A DNA stretch of 64,000 nt from Chitinophagaceae bacterium (GCA_016719165.1 JADKAJ010000001.1:930001-994000); one strand, 5' to 3'; positions 26,789-35,229 are shown, counted from the first letter of the stretch. The notes: generated from the sequence alone by a model not told the origin. Translations and numbers: made by a program.

Positions 26789-27553
26789 GTGAAAAATTTC
26801 AGACAACAACACCGCCCCAAAAAGAGTTCATTAGTGATCGGAAGAAATGCCGTTATAGAAGTATTGAGAACGGGTCAGCAATTAGACAGGATCTATCTTG
26901 ATACTAGAGCCACTGGTGAAGAAATCAGTGAAATAAAAAGACTAGCTGTTCAAAACGGAGTGCCTGTCAATTATGTACCGGCTGCAAAACTGAATAGCTT
27001 CAATGTAACCAATCATGATGGTTGTGTGGCGCAGATCGCTAAAGTGCAGTACCAGAATCTGCAGGATGTTATTTCTCTGATCATTGACAATGGCGAAGCA
27101 CCATTATTGCTGATACTTGATGGCATTACTGATATTCGCAATATAGGCGGAATAGCCCGAACTGCACTTTGTTGTGGTGTGCATGCGATCATTATCCCGG
27201 ATAAAGGAGTAGGGGCTTTGAATGAAGATGCGATACTGACATCAGCAGGTGCTTTAGAACAGATTGCAGTATGCCGTGTTAACAGTTTGATGAAGGCGGT
27301 GGATGAATTACACCTGAATGGCATCAAAGTATTTGCCAGCGAAATGACAGCAGAAAAGAATGTAGCCGACTGTGATTATAAAACACCATGTGCCATTGTA
27401 ATGGGAAGTGAAGAAAAAGGTATCTATCCCGCATTAATGAAAATTTGTGATGAGAAAATTAAGATCCCGATGGCCAGGGATTTTGAATCACTCAACGTTT
27501 CCGTTGCCACCGGGATTATTTTGTATGAGGTAATGAAGCAACGATTATTCTAA
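26789..27553 (+). CDS. rlmB: TrmH-family RNA 2'-O-methyltransferase (RlmB-like)
   Basis: 254 residues with GTG start; an internal GTG at 26834 is an alternative. SPOUT enzyme expected to methylate a guanosine ribose in 23S rRNA. N-terminal substrate-binding domain starts at LVIGRNAVIEVL. The three SpoU motifs are seen: NIGGIARTALCCGVH, IVMGSEEKGI and LNVSVATGIILYE. RlmB versus another TrmH-type enzyme cannot be fully separated by eye. The stop overlaps the convergent lipoprotein fragment by 9 bases. Confidence 0.88.
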   Translation: MKNFRQQHRPKKSSLVIGRNAVIEVLRTGQQLDRIYLDTRATGEEISEIKRLAVQNGVPVNYVPAAKLNSFNVTNHDGCVAQIAKVQYQNLQDVISLIIDNGEAPLLLILDGITDIRNIGGIARTALCCGVHAIIIPDKGVGALNEDAILTSAGALEQIAVCRVNSLMKAVDELHLNGIKVFASEMTAEKNVADCDYKTPCAIVMGSEEKGIYPALMKICDEKIKIPMARDFESLNVSVATGIILYEVMKQRLF

Positions 27554-27826
27554 CCTGTGCAGGACATTTTTATCCTTATATAACAACGGATATTTTGTTG
27601 ATTCGGTAAACCCTTTTTCTAGATCAGTAGGCTTGTCAAGTATTAAATAATCATCCTTTGGGGGTATGCAAAGGGAGTTTTTTTGATCAATTAGCTTTAT
27701 CAGATATTCTGTATCAGGAGCGGTTATTTCTGGGGTGGTTGGCGGCGGGAGGGGGCGGGGGAAAGGGGGGTTTCCAATCTTGATGGTGTTATCAGTTGCA
27801 GGAATCTTCAGCAAGGATAATACCAT
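27545..27826 (-). CDS. Displaced C-terminal part of a frameshifted lipoprotein
   Basis: 93 codons, not an independent gene in my view. It begins in another frame inside the last codons of the lipoprotein gene at 27808-28113. One extra base near 27820 would join the two as ...EGWYLSLLKIPATDN..., a natural-looking sequence. It includes a proline-rich stretch (PPFPRPLPPPTTP) encoded by a run of C, then KNSLCIPPKDDYLILDKPTDLE. The alternative is that it is spurious. Confidence 0.45.
   Translation of the reverse strand: MVLSLLKIPATDNTIKIGNPPFPRPLPPPTTPEITAPDTEYLIKLIDQKNSLCIPPKDDYLILDKPTDLEKGFTESTKYPLLYKDKNVLHRLE
27747..27770 (+). other. G-quadruplex-forming sequence
   Basis: Four G-runs of 3, 5, 5 and 6 bases separated by loops A, C and AAA. 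It meets the standard G3+N1-7 pattern and stands out in an AT-rich window. It is the template strand of the lipoprotein C-terminal frame. Confidence 0.7.
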
Positions 27827-28113
27827 CCTTCTAGTCTGACAAGGATGGCACTGAACCTGTTAGTATCCACTGTATTTTTTTCTGCATTTTTATAAATAGT
27901 TTTTATCTGATATAGCTTGCCGTCTTTACCGCTGAAAGTGTCTACAACATAATAGCCCGAGGTATCTTTACTGTCTCCCCATTTTCCGATCATTTCTTTT
28001 TTTAGGATAAAATCATTCTGATCCTGAGATATTGGGTATAAAGTGCCTGCCATTTTACAGGAACTGGCAAATAAAGAAATGATTATAATGAGCCCAGCTA
28101 TTTGCTTTTTCAT
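27808..28113 (-). CDS. Lipoprotein, N-terminal part (frameshifted gene)
   Basis: 101 codons. Lipoprotein signal MKKQIAGLIIIISLFASSC with lipobox FASSC. The body includes KKEMIGKWGDSKDTSGYYVVDTF split by short turns, reminiscent of small Bacteroidota lipoproteins. The frame stops abruptly after LEGWYYPC; the likely continuation is in the overlapping frame at 27545-27826. The restored protein would have about 188 residues. No family recognised. The next gene upstream on the strand is a serine hydrolase, 18 bases away. Confidence 0.6.
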   Translation of the reverse strand: MKKQIAGLIIIISLFASSCKMAGTLYPISQDQNDFILKKEMIGKWGDSKDTSGYYVVDTFSGKDGKLYQIKTIYKNAEKNTVDTNRFSAILVRLEGWYYPC

Positions 28114-28131
28114 TTTATAAAGGTTTTATTT

Positions 28132-29322
28132 TTAATTAAGCGTCAGGTCCAGTAACTCCTCCTGGAAATTATTGAAAACTTCTTTCAGGTCACTGTCTGC
28201 ATCTGTTCCATAATTGATAAAGAAAATATGTGTTACATTCTTGTTGGGGAAATAAAACATATTTGCCGTGTAGCCTAAGTCTCTGCCGCTATGCCCATGT
28301 CCGGCATTTACACCTCTGCTGATAAATTTTTTCATAATCCCGTAGCCGTATTGATTAGGGTCATCCGGTTTGCCATATGTTTCCATAATAGTCATGGAGG
28401 AGGGCTTTAGTAATGTTCTTTGGAGCAACAAGGTATTGATAAATTTATAGAGGTCATAGATATTGCTGTATAATCCACCATAACCATTTCCGCTTCCCGT
28501 TACCAGATTAGACACATTAACAATAGTTCCGTTATTATACAAATCATAATAGCCCTGTGCTGTACTGATTGGCAGTATGTCATGCGGCTGATAAAATGTA
28601 TTGTTTAATCCTAACGGTGCCAATACATACTGTTTTAAAAGGTCTGAATGTTTTTTTCCTGTTTGTGCTTCAATTATCATTGTTACCAGGACGGTATTGG
28701 TGTTTGAGTAAATGGCCGTATCTGAGGGTGCAAACAATGCAGGTTTATCATAAATAAATTCCAGTAACTCTTCCGCCTTCCATTTTTTATTGGGATTATT
28801 CAGCACTGCCAGGTAGAACGGGTCTTCTTCGATCAGATCCGGGATGCCTGTTTCATGTTTCATACACTGACCCAGTGTAATTAAATTTCCGTTGGCTAAT
28901 TTATTAGTAATTGATAATGGCAGCCATTCACTTATCTTTTTGTTTAATGCCTGGTATCCTATGCCAGTTTGAATGGAATCTTCCATCAATTTAAAAACAA
29001 GAGTTCCCACAAATAATTTTGTTATACTCGCAGCTTTTGAGACAGTACCGGGCACAAAATCAATATTATTTGACAGATGTGCTTTCCCGGCAGCGCCTAT
29101 CCAGGTGCCGTTATTATCCCGAACCAGCAGAGATATTCCGGGCAGTCCTTTCTTTTTGTATTTTTCAAGTAATGCAGTAAATGCTGAATTTTTAGGATGA
29201 TTATTACTGGTATCCGTCCATGGACAGGGTACACCAGCACTTTTGGTTTCTGTGATCTGTGCTTTCCGGCAAGAAAAAAGCATCAGCATTAAAACTATAT
29301 GAAGGAATATTACCTTTTTCAT
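28132..29322 (-). CDS. Serine hydrolase, class C beta-lactamase/DD-peptidase fold, lipoprotein
   Basis: 396 residues. Lipoprotein signal ends MLFSC. The penicillin-binding fold motifs are present: SxxK in SKAASITKLFVG, YxN in AIYSNTNTVLV and the third motif HSG in GHGHSGRDLG. It resembles D-alanyl-D-alanine carboxypeptidase or esterase members of Pfam beta-lactamase, and a peptidase or esterase role in the envelope is more likely than antibiotic resistance. In a minus-strand run with the small lipoprotein after it. Confidence 0.87.
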   Translation of the reverse strand: MKKVIFLHIVLMLMLFSCRKAQITETKSAGVPCPWTDTSNNHPKNSAFTALLEKYKKKGLPGISLLVRDNNGTWIGAAGKAHLSNNIDFVPGTVSKAASITKLFVGTLVFKLMEDSIQTGIGYQALNKKISEWLPLSITNKLANGNLITLGQCMKHETGIPDLIEEDPFYLAVLNNPNKKWKAEELLEFIYDKPALFAPSDTAIYSNTNTVLVTMIIEAQTGKKHSDLLKQYVLAPLGLNNTFYQPHDILPISTAQGYYDLYNNGTIVNVSNLVTGSGNGYGGLYSNIYDLYKFINTLLLQRTLLKPSSMTIMETYGKPDDPNQYGYGIMKKFISRGVNAGHGHSGRDLGYTANMFYFPNKNVTHIFFINYGTDADSDLKEVFNNFQEELLDLTLN

Positions 29323-29342
29323 GTTGCTTTCATTTAGGTTAG

Positions 29343-29948
29343 TTATTTTTTTCCAGCTATTGATTTGCTGAACCCGATCATAAAACTGTTATAGGGAAGA
29401 ATAGGTACATATGATTTTACAAATGGCATTTGTAACCGTTGCTGATAAACAATAAACAATTTTACCGGCTTCACGTTTTGAGGATTAAGCAGGTATCCGG
29501 CCCCCATTCCAAAGCAGGCATTAGCCTGCATTCTGCCAATGCCTTTATTATTCTCATAGTCACCATTTTCATTCAGTTTCAATTTACCGGTAGCAGGTAT
29601 AGAATGCATGTAGCCAGCACCTAATGCAAGGTCAGCTGCAAATCGCTTATTGAATTTATAGCGGTAACCAATATTGGCATAAACAGGAATACCGTGTTGC
29701 ACAAACCGGTGAAAAAAATAAGCTACCCTTGCATCCCAAAACCAATCATGCTTTTTCTTTATCCGGAAATTTGTTCCCCAGGTAACTTCTGCTCCGGGAT
29801 GAAATATTTCTGAGAACATACCGCTAAATTTTCCAAAAGGGAGATCTGACTGGGTATTAAATATTGCCACTCCCAGGTATTTTTCTTTTTGTGCAAATAC
29901 TGTCATCGCTGCTAACGACAGCAATAGTGCAGATAATGATCGTTTCAT
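29343..29948 (-). CDS. Predicted outer membrane beta-barrel protein
   Basis: 201 residues with signal peptide MKRSLSALLLSLAAMTVFA. Alternating hydrophobic/aromatic strands (WDARVAYFFHRFV, VYANIGYRYKFN, FAADLALGAGYMH, LFIVYQQRLQMPF) and a final strand FMIGFSKSI suggest a small beta-barrel. No family name assigned. Located 20 bases upstream of the serine hydrolase on the same strand, likely co-transcribed. Confidence 0.62.
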   Translation of the reverse strand: MKRSLSALLLSLAAMTVFAQKEKYLGVAIFNTQSDLPFGKFSGMFSEIFHPGAEVTWGTNFRIKKKHDWFWDARVAYFFHRFVQHGIPVYANIGYRYKFNKRFAADLALGAGYMHSIPATGKLKLNENGDYENNKGIGRMQANACFGMGAGYLLNPQNVKPVKLFIVYQQRLQMPFVKSYVPILPYNSFMIGFSKSIAGKK

Positions 29949-29978
29949 TGCTTTCGTATTTGAATGTAAAGGTCTATA

Positions 29979-30878
29979 CTATTTATAAAGGCCCGGTTGC
30001 ATTTTCTCCAGATTTTTGGAAATTTCTTTCTGAACTTCTTTTTTATCCGTATAAGATAAGGTCCGCAGGATAACATTTCCATACATATCTAGTGTAACCG
30101 GCGTTACACTCCTGAAGTTATTGGTATACGCATTGTATTCGTTCCATTTCCCAGCATTTTCCCAGGCCGGCTGATAGCAAACATCAAGAAAAAGTTTACG
30201 TCCGGGGTACCCTGTTACTGCTGCTCTCTTAAGAAAAAGACCTGGTTTTGTCATAACCCAGCTCTCGCTGGCATAGACAGTTACATTTTTTAATAACTCC
30301 CCGATAATTATCATCAAAGAATCGCCATTCATCCGGGTAGTATCCTTGTAGTCTATTGAGGCCCGGTGGTAAGTGGCACCTCCATAGCAGGAACCAACAA
30401 CAAGTTTTGTTTCACTGTCTGAAAAAGCTGCCAATTGGCGAAATGAAGAGGCTAAAGATGAGTCTTTCAGCGTTTTGTAACTGATTTCATCTTCTCCAAT
30501 TAAGAAAAGAGAATAGCCTTTTTTATACATACCGTGTGAATCAAACCAGATGGTCCCGATCCGGGCATTATGTTTTTTAAGACGGTATATCACTTTTGCA
30601 CTCATTTGTTCACCGTTTTTTGCTATTATGGCTACAAACTTTTTGGGCCTGAAAAGACTTTTTATTTTGGATCGAAACACATTAAACCTGGTGGCAAGAT
30701 CAAGTTTCCCTTTTTGTCTTTTAGAAACTACGAAAAAATTAAGTTTCTTTTTATGCGTTGAAATGTTTGACTCAGAACTGATGAACGAGTTATCGGTTTG
30801 ATTGATCTCATCCTGTTGTGAAGATGCACAAACATTCAACAGAATCAGAATTAGGCTGGTGATTAAGGTTTGTTTCAT
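29979..30878 (-). CDS. Exported protein with caspase-like (clan CD) His/Cys motifs
   Basis: 299 residues from ATG 30876-30878 (MKQTLITS), which places a signal peptide at the N-terminus; the frame extends upstream to 30947 without need. The core shows IGTIWFDSHGMYKKG (hydrophobic strand then DSHG) and, about 60 residues on, TKLVVGSCYGGATYH (hydrophobic strand then GSCYGG). That His-Gly plus Cys arrangement is the signature of clan CD peptidases (caspase, gingipain, clostripain, CHAT). Enzyme activity is inferred only. Divergent from an HTH regulator. Confidence 0.6.
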   Translation of the reverse strand: MKQTLITSLILILLNVCASSQQDEINQTDNSFISSESNISTHKKKLNFFVVSKRQKGKLDLATRFNVFRSKIKSLFRPKKFVAIIAKNGEQMSAKVIYRLKKHNARIGTIWFDSHGMYKKGYSLFLIGEDEISYKTLKDSSLASSFRQLAAFSDSETKLVVGSCYGGATYHRASIDYKDTTRMNGDSLMIIIGELLKNVTVYASESWVMTKPGLFLKRAAVTGYPGRKLFLDVCYQPAWENAGKWNEYNAYTNNFRSVTPVTLDMYGNVILRTLSYTDKKEVQKEISKNLEKMQPGLYK

Positions 30879-31020
30879 AACTGTTGTTTTTGTTTTGTGA
30901 CCCAAACCTACCCCGCTAAACAAGCGATTGATAATTGAAAAGAGCAACCGTGTTTGTTACTGTGGCAGGTTTTCGTACCAGGCATTGATTAACGCAATTG
31001 GTGAATGAGAAACACCTGAA

Positions 31021-31042
31021 TATTGCCTGTTTGCAGGCAATA
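31021..31042. repeat. Inverted repeat 1 upstream of HTH regulator
   Basis: Perfect 9-base arms TATTGCCTG and CAGGCAATA around TTTG. Operator or hairpin in the divergent intergenic region. Confidence 0.6.
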
Positions 31043-31057
31043 ATTGTTAAAAACAAT
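31043..31057. repeat. Inverted repeat 2 upstream of HTH regulator
   Basis: Perfect 6-base arms ATTGTT and AACAAT around AAA, directly adjoining repeat 1. Confidence 0.45.
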
Positions 31058-31073
31058 AATGATAGTTTGGGTT

Positions 31074-31090
31074 TTACGGATTTTCCGTAA
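31074..31090. promoter_or_regulatory. Candidate operator before HTH regulator gene
   Basis: Perfect 7-base arms TTACGGA and TCCGTAA around TTT, ending 12 bases before the ATG. The position suits autoregulation by the HTH protein. Confidence 0.5.
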
Positions 31091-31102
31091 TTTTCTTGTA
31101 GC

Positions 31103-32095
31103 ATGGAAACCAACCACCTGCAGCAACAGCTTTTCAGTCATCTGAAGGAAAACCTCCCGGCTCATCTATCATTGGTTGACGAATTATGTGATTTGTTGGA
31201 TTTAAGTGCAGATAGTGTATACCGTCGCATCCGGGGAGAAAAGCCCATTACTCTTTCTGAACTAAAAAAAATATGTGAACATTACCACCTGTCGCTTGAT
31301 CAGTTGCTTCAGCTAAAAACAGAGTCAGTACTTTTTGATGCCCCCGGAATGAATGGATCCCCGGCTGAGTTTATTGATTACCTGAAAGCGATGCTGATGC
31401 AATTCAAGTACTTTAATTCTTTTACATCAAGAGAGATACATTACTTATGTAAGGATTCCACCATCTGGAATTTTTACTTGTTTCCTGAAATGGCCGCATT
31501 CAAAACTTTTTTCTGGTCAAAAACAATTAATAACCAGGCAAGCTTAAGTAATAAAACATTCTCCATGGAGGAGTTTCCGTATCATGATTGTTTTGGTCTT
31601 GGTCAACTGGTATTGCAGGAGTATAACCAAATACCCTGCGTGGAGCTTTGGAACCTGGAAAGTATGCACAGTACGATTAACCAGGTTGCTTATTACCGGG
31701 ATGCAGGTAACTTTAAAACAAATAAAGACTTTGAGCTGGTGCTTGAATCCTTTCATAAAATGATAGACCATCTGCAGTTACAAGCCGAAAAAGGCGTAAA
31801 GTTTATGCCCGGAGCTGCTGAAGTCTCCTATAAAGCTCCGATACGGTTTTATATCAATGAACTGATACTTGGAAATAATACTATGGTAATTAACCTTGAT
31901 GGAAAGGACCTTACGATGGTAACATACAGTGTATTTCATTATTTGTTTACAAAAGATCCAAGATTTGCTGCTAAAGTAAAAACCTCTTTCGATACACTTT
32001 TAAGCCGCTCCACTCTTATTAGTACAACCGGAGAAAAGGACAGGAACCGTTTTTTTAATGCAATGCGGGAAAAGGTTAATGGTTTGCGAAAATAG
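31103..32095 (+). CDS. HTH transcriptional regulator
   Basis: 330 residues. The N-terminal helix-turn-helix lies around residues 20-65: LVDELCDLLDLSADSVYRRI followed by RGEKPITLSELKKICEHY and SLDQLLQL, like XRE/Cro-type domains. The remaining 260 residues are a helical domain of unknown function found with this HTH in Bacteroidota. Cytoplasmic DNA-binding protein. Three inverted repeats lie in its 224-base upstream region shared with the divergent caspase-like gene, its best candidate target. Confidence 0.75.
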   Translation: METNHLQQQLFSHLKENLPAHLSLVDELCDLLDLSADSVYRRIRGEKPITLSELKKICEHYHLSLDQLLQLKTESVLFDAPGMNGSPAEFIDYLKAMLMQFKYFNSFTSREIHYLCKDSTIWNFYLFPEMAAFKTFFWSKTINNQASLSNKTFSMEEFPYHDCFGLGQLVLQEYNQIPCVELWNLESMHSTINQVAYYRDAGNFKTNKDFELVLESFHKMIDHLQLQAEKGVKFMPGAAEVSYKAPIRFYINELILGNNTMVINLDGKDLTMVTYSVFHYLFTKDPRFAAKVKTSFDTLLSRSTLISTTGEKDRNRFFNAMREKVNGLRK

Positions 32096-32134
32096 ATTCA
32101 TAGTTCAATTGTATCTTTATTCTTTATGAATCTA
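32093..32134 (+). promoter_or_regulatory. Hairpin covering the HMG-CoA lyase start codon
   Basis: Perfect 10-base arms TAGATTCATA (32093-32102) and TATGAATCTA (32125-32134) separated by 22 bases. The left arm contains the TAG stop of the HTH gene, the right arm the ATG of the lyase gene. The loop holds a promoter-like TATCTTTA. Confidence 0.5.
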
Positions 32135-32986
32135 TCTTCAGTTAAACTTATTGAGTGTCCAAGAGACGCTATGCAGGGTTGGAAGACTTTTATTCCAACG
32201 GAGAAAAAAATTGAGTATATCAATTCGTTATTAAAAGTCGGGTTTGATACGATTGACTTCGGGAGTTTTGTTTCGCCGAAAGCAATCCCGCAAATGTCAG
32301 ACACAAAGGAAGTAGTGAAAAAACTCGGGATTGGAGTCCGGGGCACAAAATTACTGGCCATAATTGCGAACCAGAGAGGGGCAGAAGAAGCAAGCATGTT
32401 CGATGAAATTTCTTATCTCGGATTTCCATTCTCCGTTTCTGAAACCTTTCAGCAAAGAAATACAAATTCAACAATTGAAGAATCCCTGGGCAGGGTAGAG
32501 GAGATACAGAATATCTGTTTTAAAACCGGTAAGCAATTGGTGGTCTATATTTCAATGGGTTTTGGCAATCCTTACGAGGACCCGTTTGATGAGGATATTG
32601 TTTTTGAATGGGTAAACAAGTTAGTGGCAATGGATATTGGTATCATCTCGCTGGCAGATACCGTTGGAGTTGCTACCCCCGAGCAGGTCTATACAATGAC
32701 AAGCTATCTTGTTGACTCATTGCCGGGAACAGAAATTGGTGTACACCTTCATTCCACTCCCCAAAACTGGAAAGAAAAATTAGAGGCAGCAGTAAAAGCA
32801 GGATGCAAAAGGTTCGATGGTGCATTAAAAGGAATTGGTGGCTGCCCAATGGCAGATGATGAACTGGTAGGAAATATGAACAGCGAGTTGATGATCAATT
32901 ATTTTGATCAGCATGGTCTTGTCAACAGTCTTGATAAAGAAGCCCTGGCACATAGCCTCAGGATTGCAGGAGAAATATTTATTTAG
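32126..32986 (+). CDS. mvaB: Hydroxymethylglutaryl-CoA lyase
   Basis: 286 residues. Cleaves HMG-CoA to acetyl-CoA and acetoacetate in leucine and ketone metabolism. Seen: ECPRDAMQGWK with the metal/substrate Arg-Asp pair, SPKAIPQMSDT, the TIM-barrel strand GIISLADTVG, metal ligands HLHSTPQNW and the catalytic loop IGGCPMADDELVGNM with its Cys. Close to the upstream HTH gene (30 bases) and to the downstream GSCFA gene (6 bases). Confidence 0.93.
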   Translation: MNLSSVKLIECPRDAMQGWKTFIPTEKKIEYINSLLKVGFDTIDFGSFVSPKAIPQMSDTKEVVKKLGIGVRGTKLLAIIANQRGAEEASMFDEISYLGFPFSVSETFQQRNTNSTIEESLGRVEEIQNICFKTGKQLVVYISMGFGNPYEDPFDEDIVFEWVNKLVAMDIGIISLADTVGVATPEQVYTMTSYLVDSLPGTEIGVHLHSTPQNWKEKLEAAVKAGCKRFDGALKGIGGCPMADDELVGNMNSELMINYFDQHGLVNSLDKEALAHSLRIAGEIFI

Positions 32987-32992
32987 TGATTT

Positions 32993-33994
32993 ATGGATTT
33001 ATTGATCAATATTGATTTAAAGAAACTTCCGGAACCAATTTCTTACCGGGACAATATAATGCTGATCGGTTCCTGTTTCACCGAACATATCGGAAATGCC
33101 CTGGGAGAATTCAAATTTTCTGTGCTTCAAAACCCCAACGGGATACTTTTTGGCCCTGACAGTGTTTGTAAAAGTTTATATTCCTACATCAGCCCCCGGG
33201 AATATTTGGAAGCTGATTTATTCCGTCTGAACGAAATATGGAATAGCTGGCAGCACCATTCCCGCTATTCTAATATTGATTCAAGGGCATGTATCGGGGC
33301 TATCAACGATTCTCAAAATACAGCTCATACATTCCTGAAGAAAGCAGACTGGTTAATTATAACATTGGGCTCCTCCTATTCTTATCAACTTACAAAAGAG
33401 GCAGACCTCGCATCGGAGAGCATAAAAAATGGCGTAGCCAATTGCCACCGGGCTCCTGCGAACTGGTTTACAAAAGAAATGCTGTCAATCGATGTTATCA
33501 GTTTTATGCTGGAAGATTGTATCAAACAGCTGAAACAATTCAACCCGGACTTAAAATTCCTTTTTACCGTTAGCCCGGTTCGGCATATAAGGGATGGAGT
33601 AGTGGAGAATAACCGGAGTAAGGCAAGATTGATTGAATCAGTACATTATATTGTCAATAAATTTGAATCGGCTTTCTATTTCCCGGCCTATGAACTGGTG
33701 ATTGATGTGTTGCGGGATTACCGTTTTTATGACATTGACCTGGTTCATCCTAATTATCCGGCCACAGAATTTGTATTAGAGAAATTTGCTGCTACCTGTA
33801 TCAATGTAGAGTCGCAGCAACTGATGAAGGAAATCAGGAAAATAATGATAGCCCGAAAGCACAAAGCTTTTCAGCCGGCCACCAAATCCCATCAGCAATT
33901 TTTAATGTCTTATTTTGAAAAAACAAGGGCTCTAAAGGATAAATATCCATTTCTGCAATTGGATGAAGAACTGGTTTATTTTTCTCAAACCTGA
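32993..33994 (+). CDS. GSCFA domain-containing protein
   Basis: 333 residues. The family signature is seen as IMLIGSCFTEHIGNAL, followed by NPNGILFGPDSV and, further on, FLFTVSPVRHIRDG. This is an SGNH-hydrolase-like domain, with Ser in GSCF and a late LVHPNYPATEF supplying the His, so an esterase or acyltransferase role on glycans is possible but not shown. It follows mvaB closely and overlaps convergent galM by 10 bases. Confidence 0.85.
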   Translation: MDLLINIDLKKLPEPISYRDNIMLIGSCFTEHIGNALGEFKFSVLQNPNGILFGPDSVCKSLYSYISPREYLEADLFRLNEIWNSWQHHSRYSNIDSRACIGAINDSQNTAHTFLKKADWLIITLGSSYSYQLTKEADLASESIKNGVANCHRAPANWFTKEMLSIDVISFMLEDCIKQLKQFNPDLKFLFTVSPVRHIRDGVVENNRSKARLIESVHYIVNKFESAFYFPAYELVIDVLRDYRFYDIDLVHPNYPATEFVLEKFAATCINVESQQLMKEIRKIMIARKHKAFQPATKSHQQFLMSYFEKTRALKDKYPFLQLDEELVYFSQT

Positions 33995-35037
33995 ATTACT
34001 TTATAAATTGTCCTGGTTGAGTAAGTTTCCCCGGGTCTTAAAATAGTAGTTGGAAAATGAGGAATATTGATTGCGTTAGGATGTTTATGTGTTTCAAGAC
34101 AAAGGCCTGAAAACGCACCATAGCTTGTCCCGTTCTTCCCTTTTACTGTGGGTATCCATTTGCCGGTGTAAAAATGCACTATTGGCTCCGTTGAATATAC
34201 CTGCAGCAGCAGTTTGGAAGCAGCAGACTTTACTTCAGCCATTAATGAAAGTGATGTTTCCTCCTTTTTTTTATTGGCAATATAACTTTTGTCATACTCA
34301 GCAATTTTTGTTAGCCTTTCACCAACCCGTACAAAATCACTAAAATTAAATAAAGTATTTTCTACTGGTGTCAGACTTCCGTTTGCAACAAGCTCTTCAT
34401 CCTGGTCAAGCGTTAGCGAACCATAAATCTTTACTTCATGATCTTTAATGTCACCCTCGCCATTATTAAGATTGAAATAACCATGATGGGTCAGGTTTAC
34501 AATGGTTGTTTTATCGCAGGTGGCTGTGTATTGGTAACTCAGTTCATCATTATCATTTAATTCAAACCGGATAATAACTTCAAGATTGCTAGGATAACCT
34601 TCTTCTCCATCCGGACTGACATACTTTAATTCAAGAAAACAATCCGGAGAATCTCCCATTGCTTTTTTTTGCCATACTTTTTTATCAAACCCTTCAAGAC
34701 CACCGTGGAGTTGGTTGTTTCCGTTATTCCGGCTTACTGAATAGTTTTTATCATCAATCATAAATTCTGCATTCTTTATCCTGTTGGCAACACGACCAAC
34801 AGCACATCCAAACCAGGGATATTGAGCCAGGTAATCTGCTCCTGCATAGTCTTCAATTTTTTCGAATCCCAGCACAATATCATTGACTGACCCGTCAGCA
34901 TTTTTCAATTTAAAAGAAGTGATAGTGGCTCCTAAGTTAGTAATAAGAACTTTGGTGCCTTTCGAATTGGATAGTGTGAACAGGCTGACTTCCTGCCCGG
35001 ATGAATGAGAAAAACAAAATTGTTGATTGATCGGCAT
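33985..35037 (-). CDS. galM: Aldose 1-epimerase (galactose mutarotase)
   Basis: 350 residues. Interconverts alpha and beta anomers of aldoses. Seen: GCAVGRVANRI, NNGNNQLHGGLEGFDKKVW, the catalytic His in VNLTHHGYFNL, and the late catalytic Glu in GLCLETHKHPNA. No signal peptide, so cytoplasmic, unlike many exported Bacteroidota GalM proteins. The stop region overlaps the convergent GSCFA gene. Confidence 0.92.
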   Translation of the reverse strand: MPINQQFCFSHSSGQEVSLFTLSNSKGTKVLITNLGATITSFKLKNADGSVNDIVLGFEKIEDYAGADYLAQYPWFGCAVGRVANRIKNAEFMIDDKNYSVSRNNGNNQLHGGLEGFDKKVWQKKAMGDSPDCFLELKYVSPDGEEGYPSNLEVIIRFELNDNDELSYQYTATCDKTTIVNLTHHGYFNLNNGEGDIKDHEVKIYGSLTLDQDEELVANGSLTPVENTLFNFSDFVRVGERLTKIAEYDKSYIANKKKEETSLSLMAEVKSAASKLLLQVYSTEPIVHFYTGKWIPTVKGKNGTSYGAFSGLCLETHKHPNAINIPHFPTTILRPGETYSTRTIYKVIQV

Positions 35038-35065
35038 GATAACTTTGTAATTGTAATTTACGTAA

Positions 35066-35229
35066 TCAGAATTTAAAATGATAGTTGTGAATTAAAAACT
35101 CTTCAAGATTTTTTAATAAAATAACCTGGTTCGTAGCCCTGTCAAAATTGTGTTCGGGGTAACTGATCCTGTAATAAATATCGCCATTTAAGTAATCAGT
35201 TAGAAAACGCAATGCCTGCATATAAATCA
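35066..35229 (-). pseudogene. Displaced C-terminus of the phosphotransferase
   Basis: Read on the minus strand in the -1-shifted frame this gives an open 54-codon stretch ending in TGA at 35066-35068: ...MIYMQALRFLTDYLNGD then IYYRISYPEHNFDRATNQV. It matches the ending normally seen in this phosphotransferase family and directly continues the interrupted gene. One base inserted near 35243 (TTT to TTTT) restores the full frame. Confidence 0.8.

Noticed and set aside
27545..27826. 93-codon frame as an independent gene
   Set aside because: Starts inside the previous frame, lacks a signal or promoter, and fits as the C-terminus of the lipoprotein.
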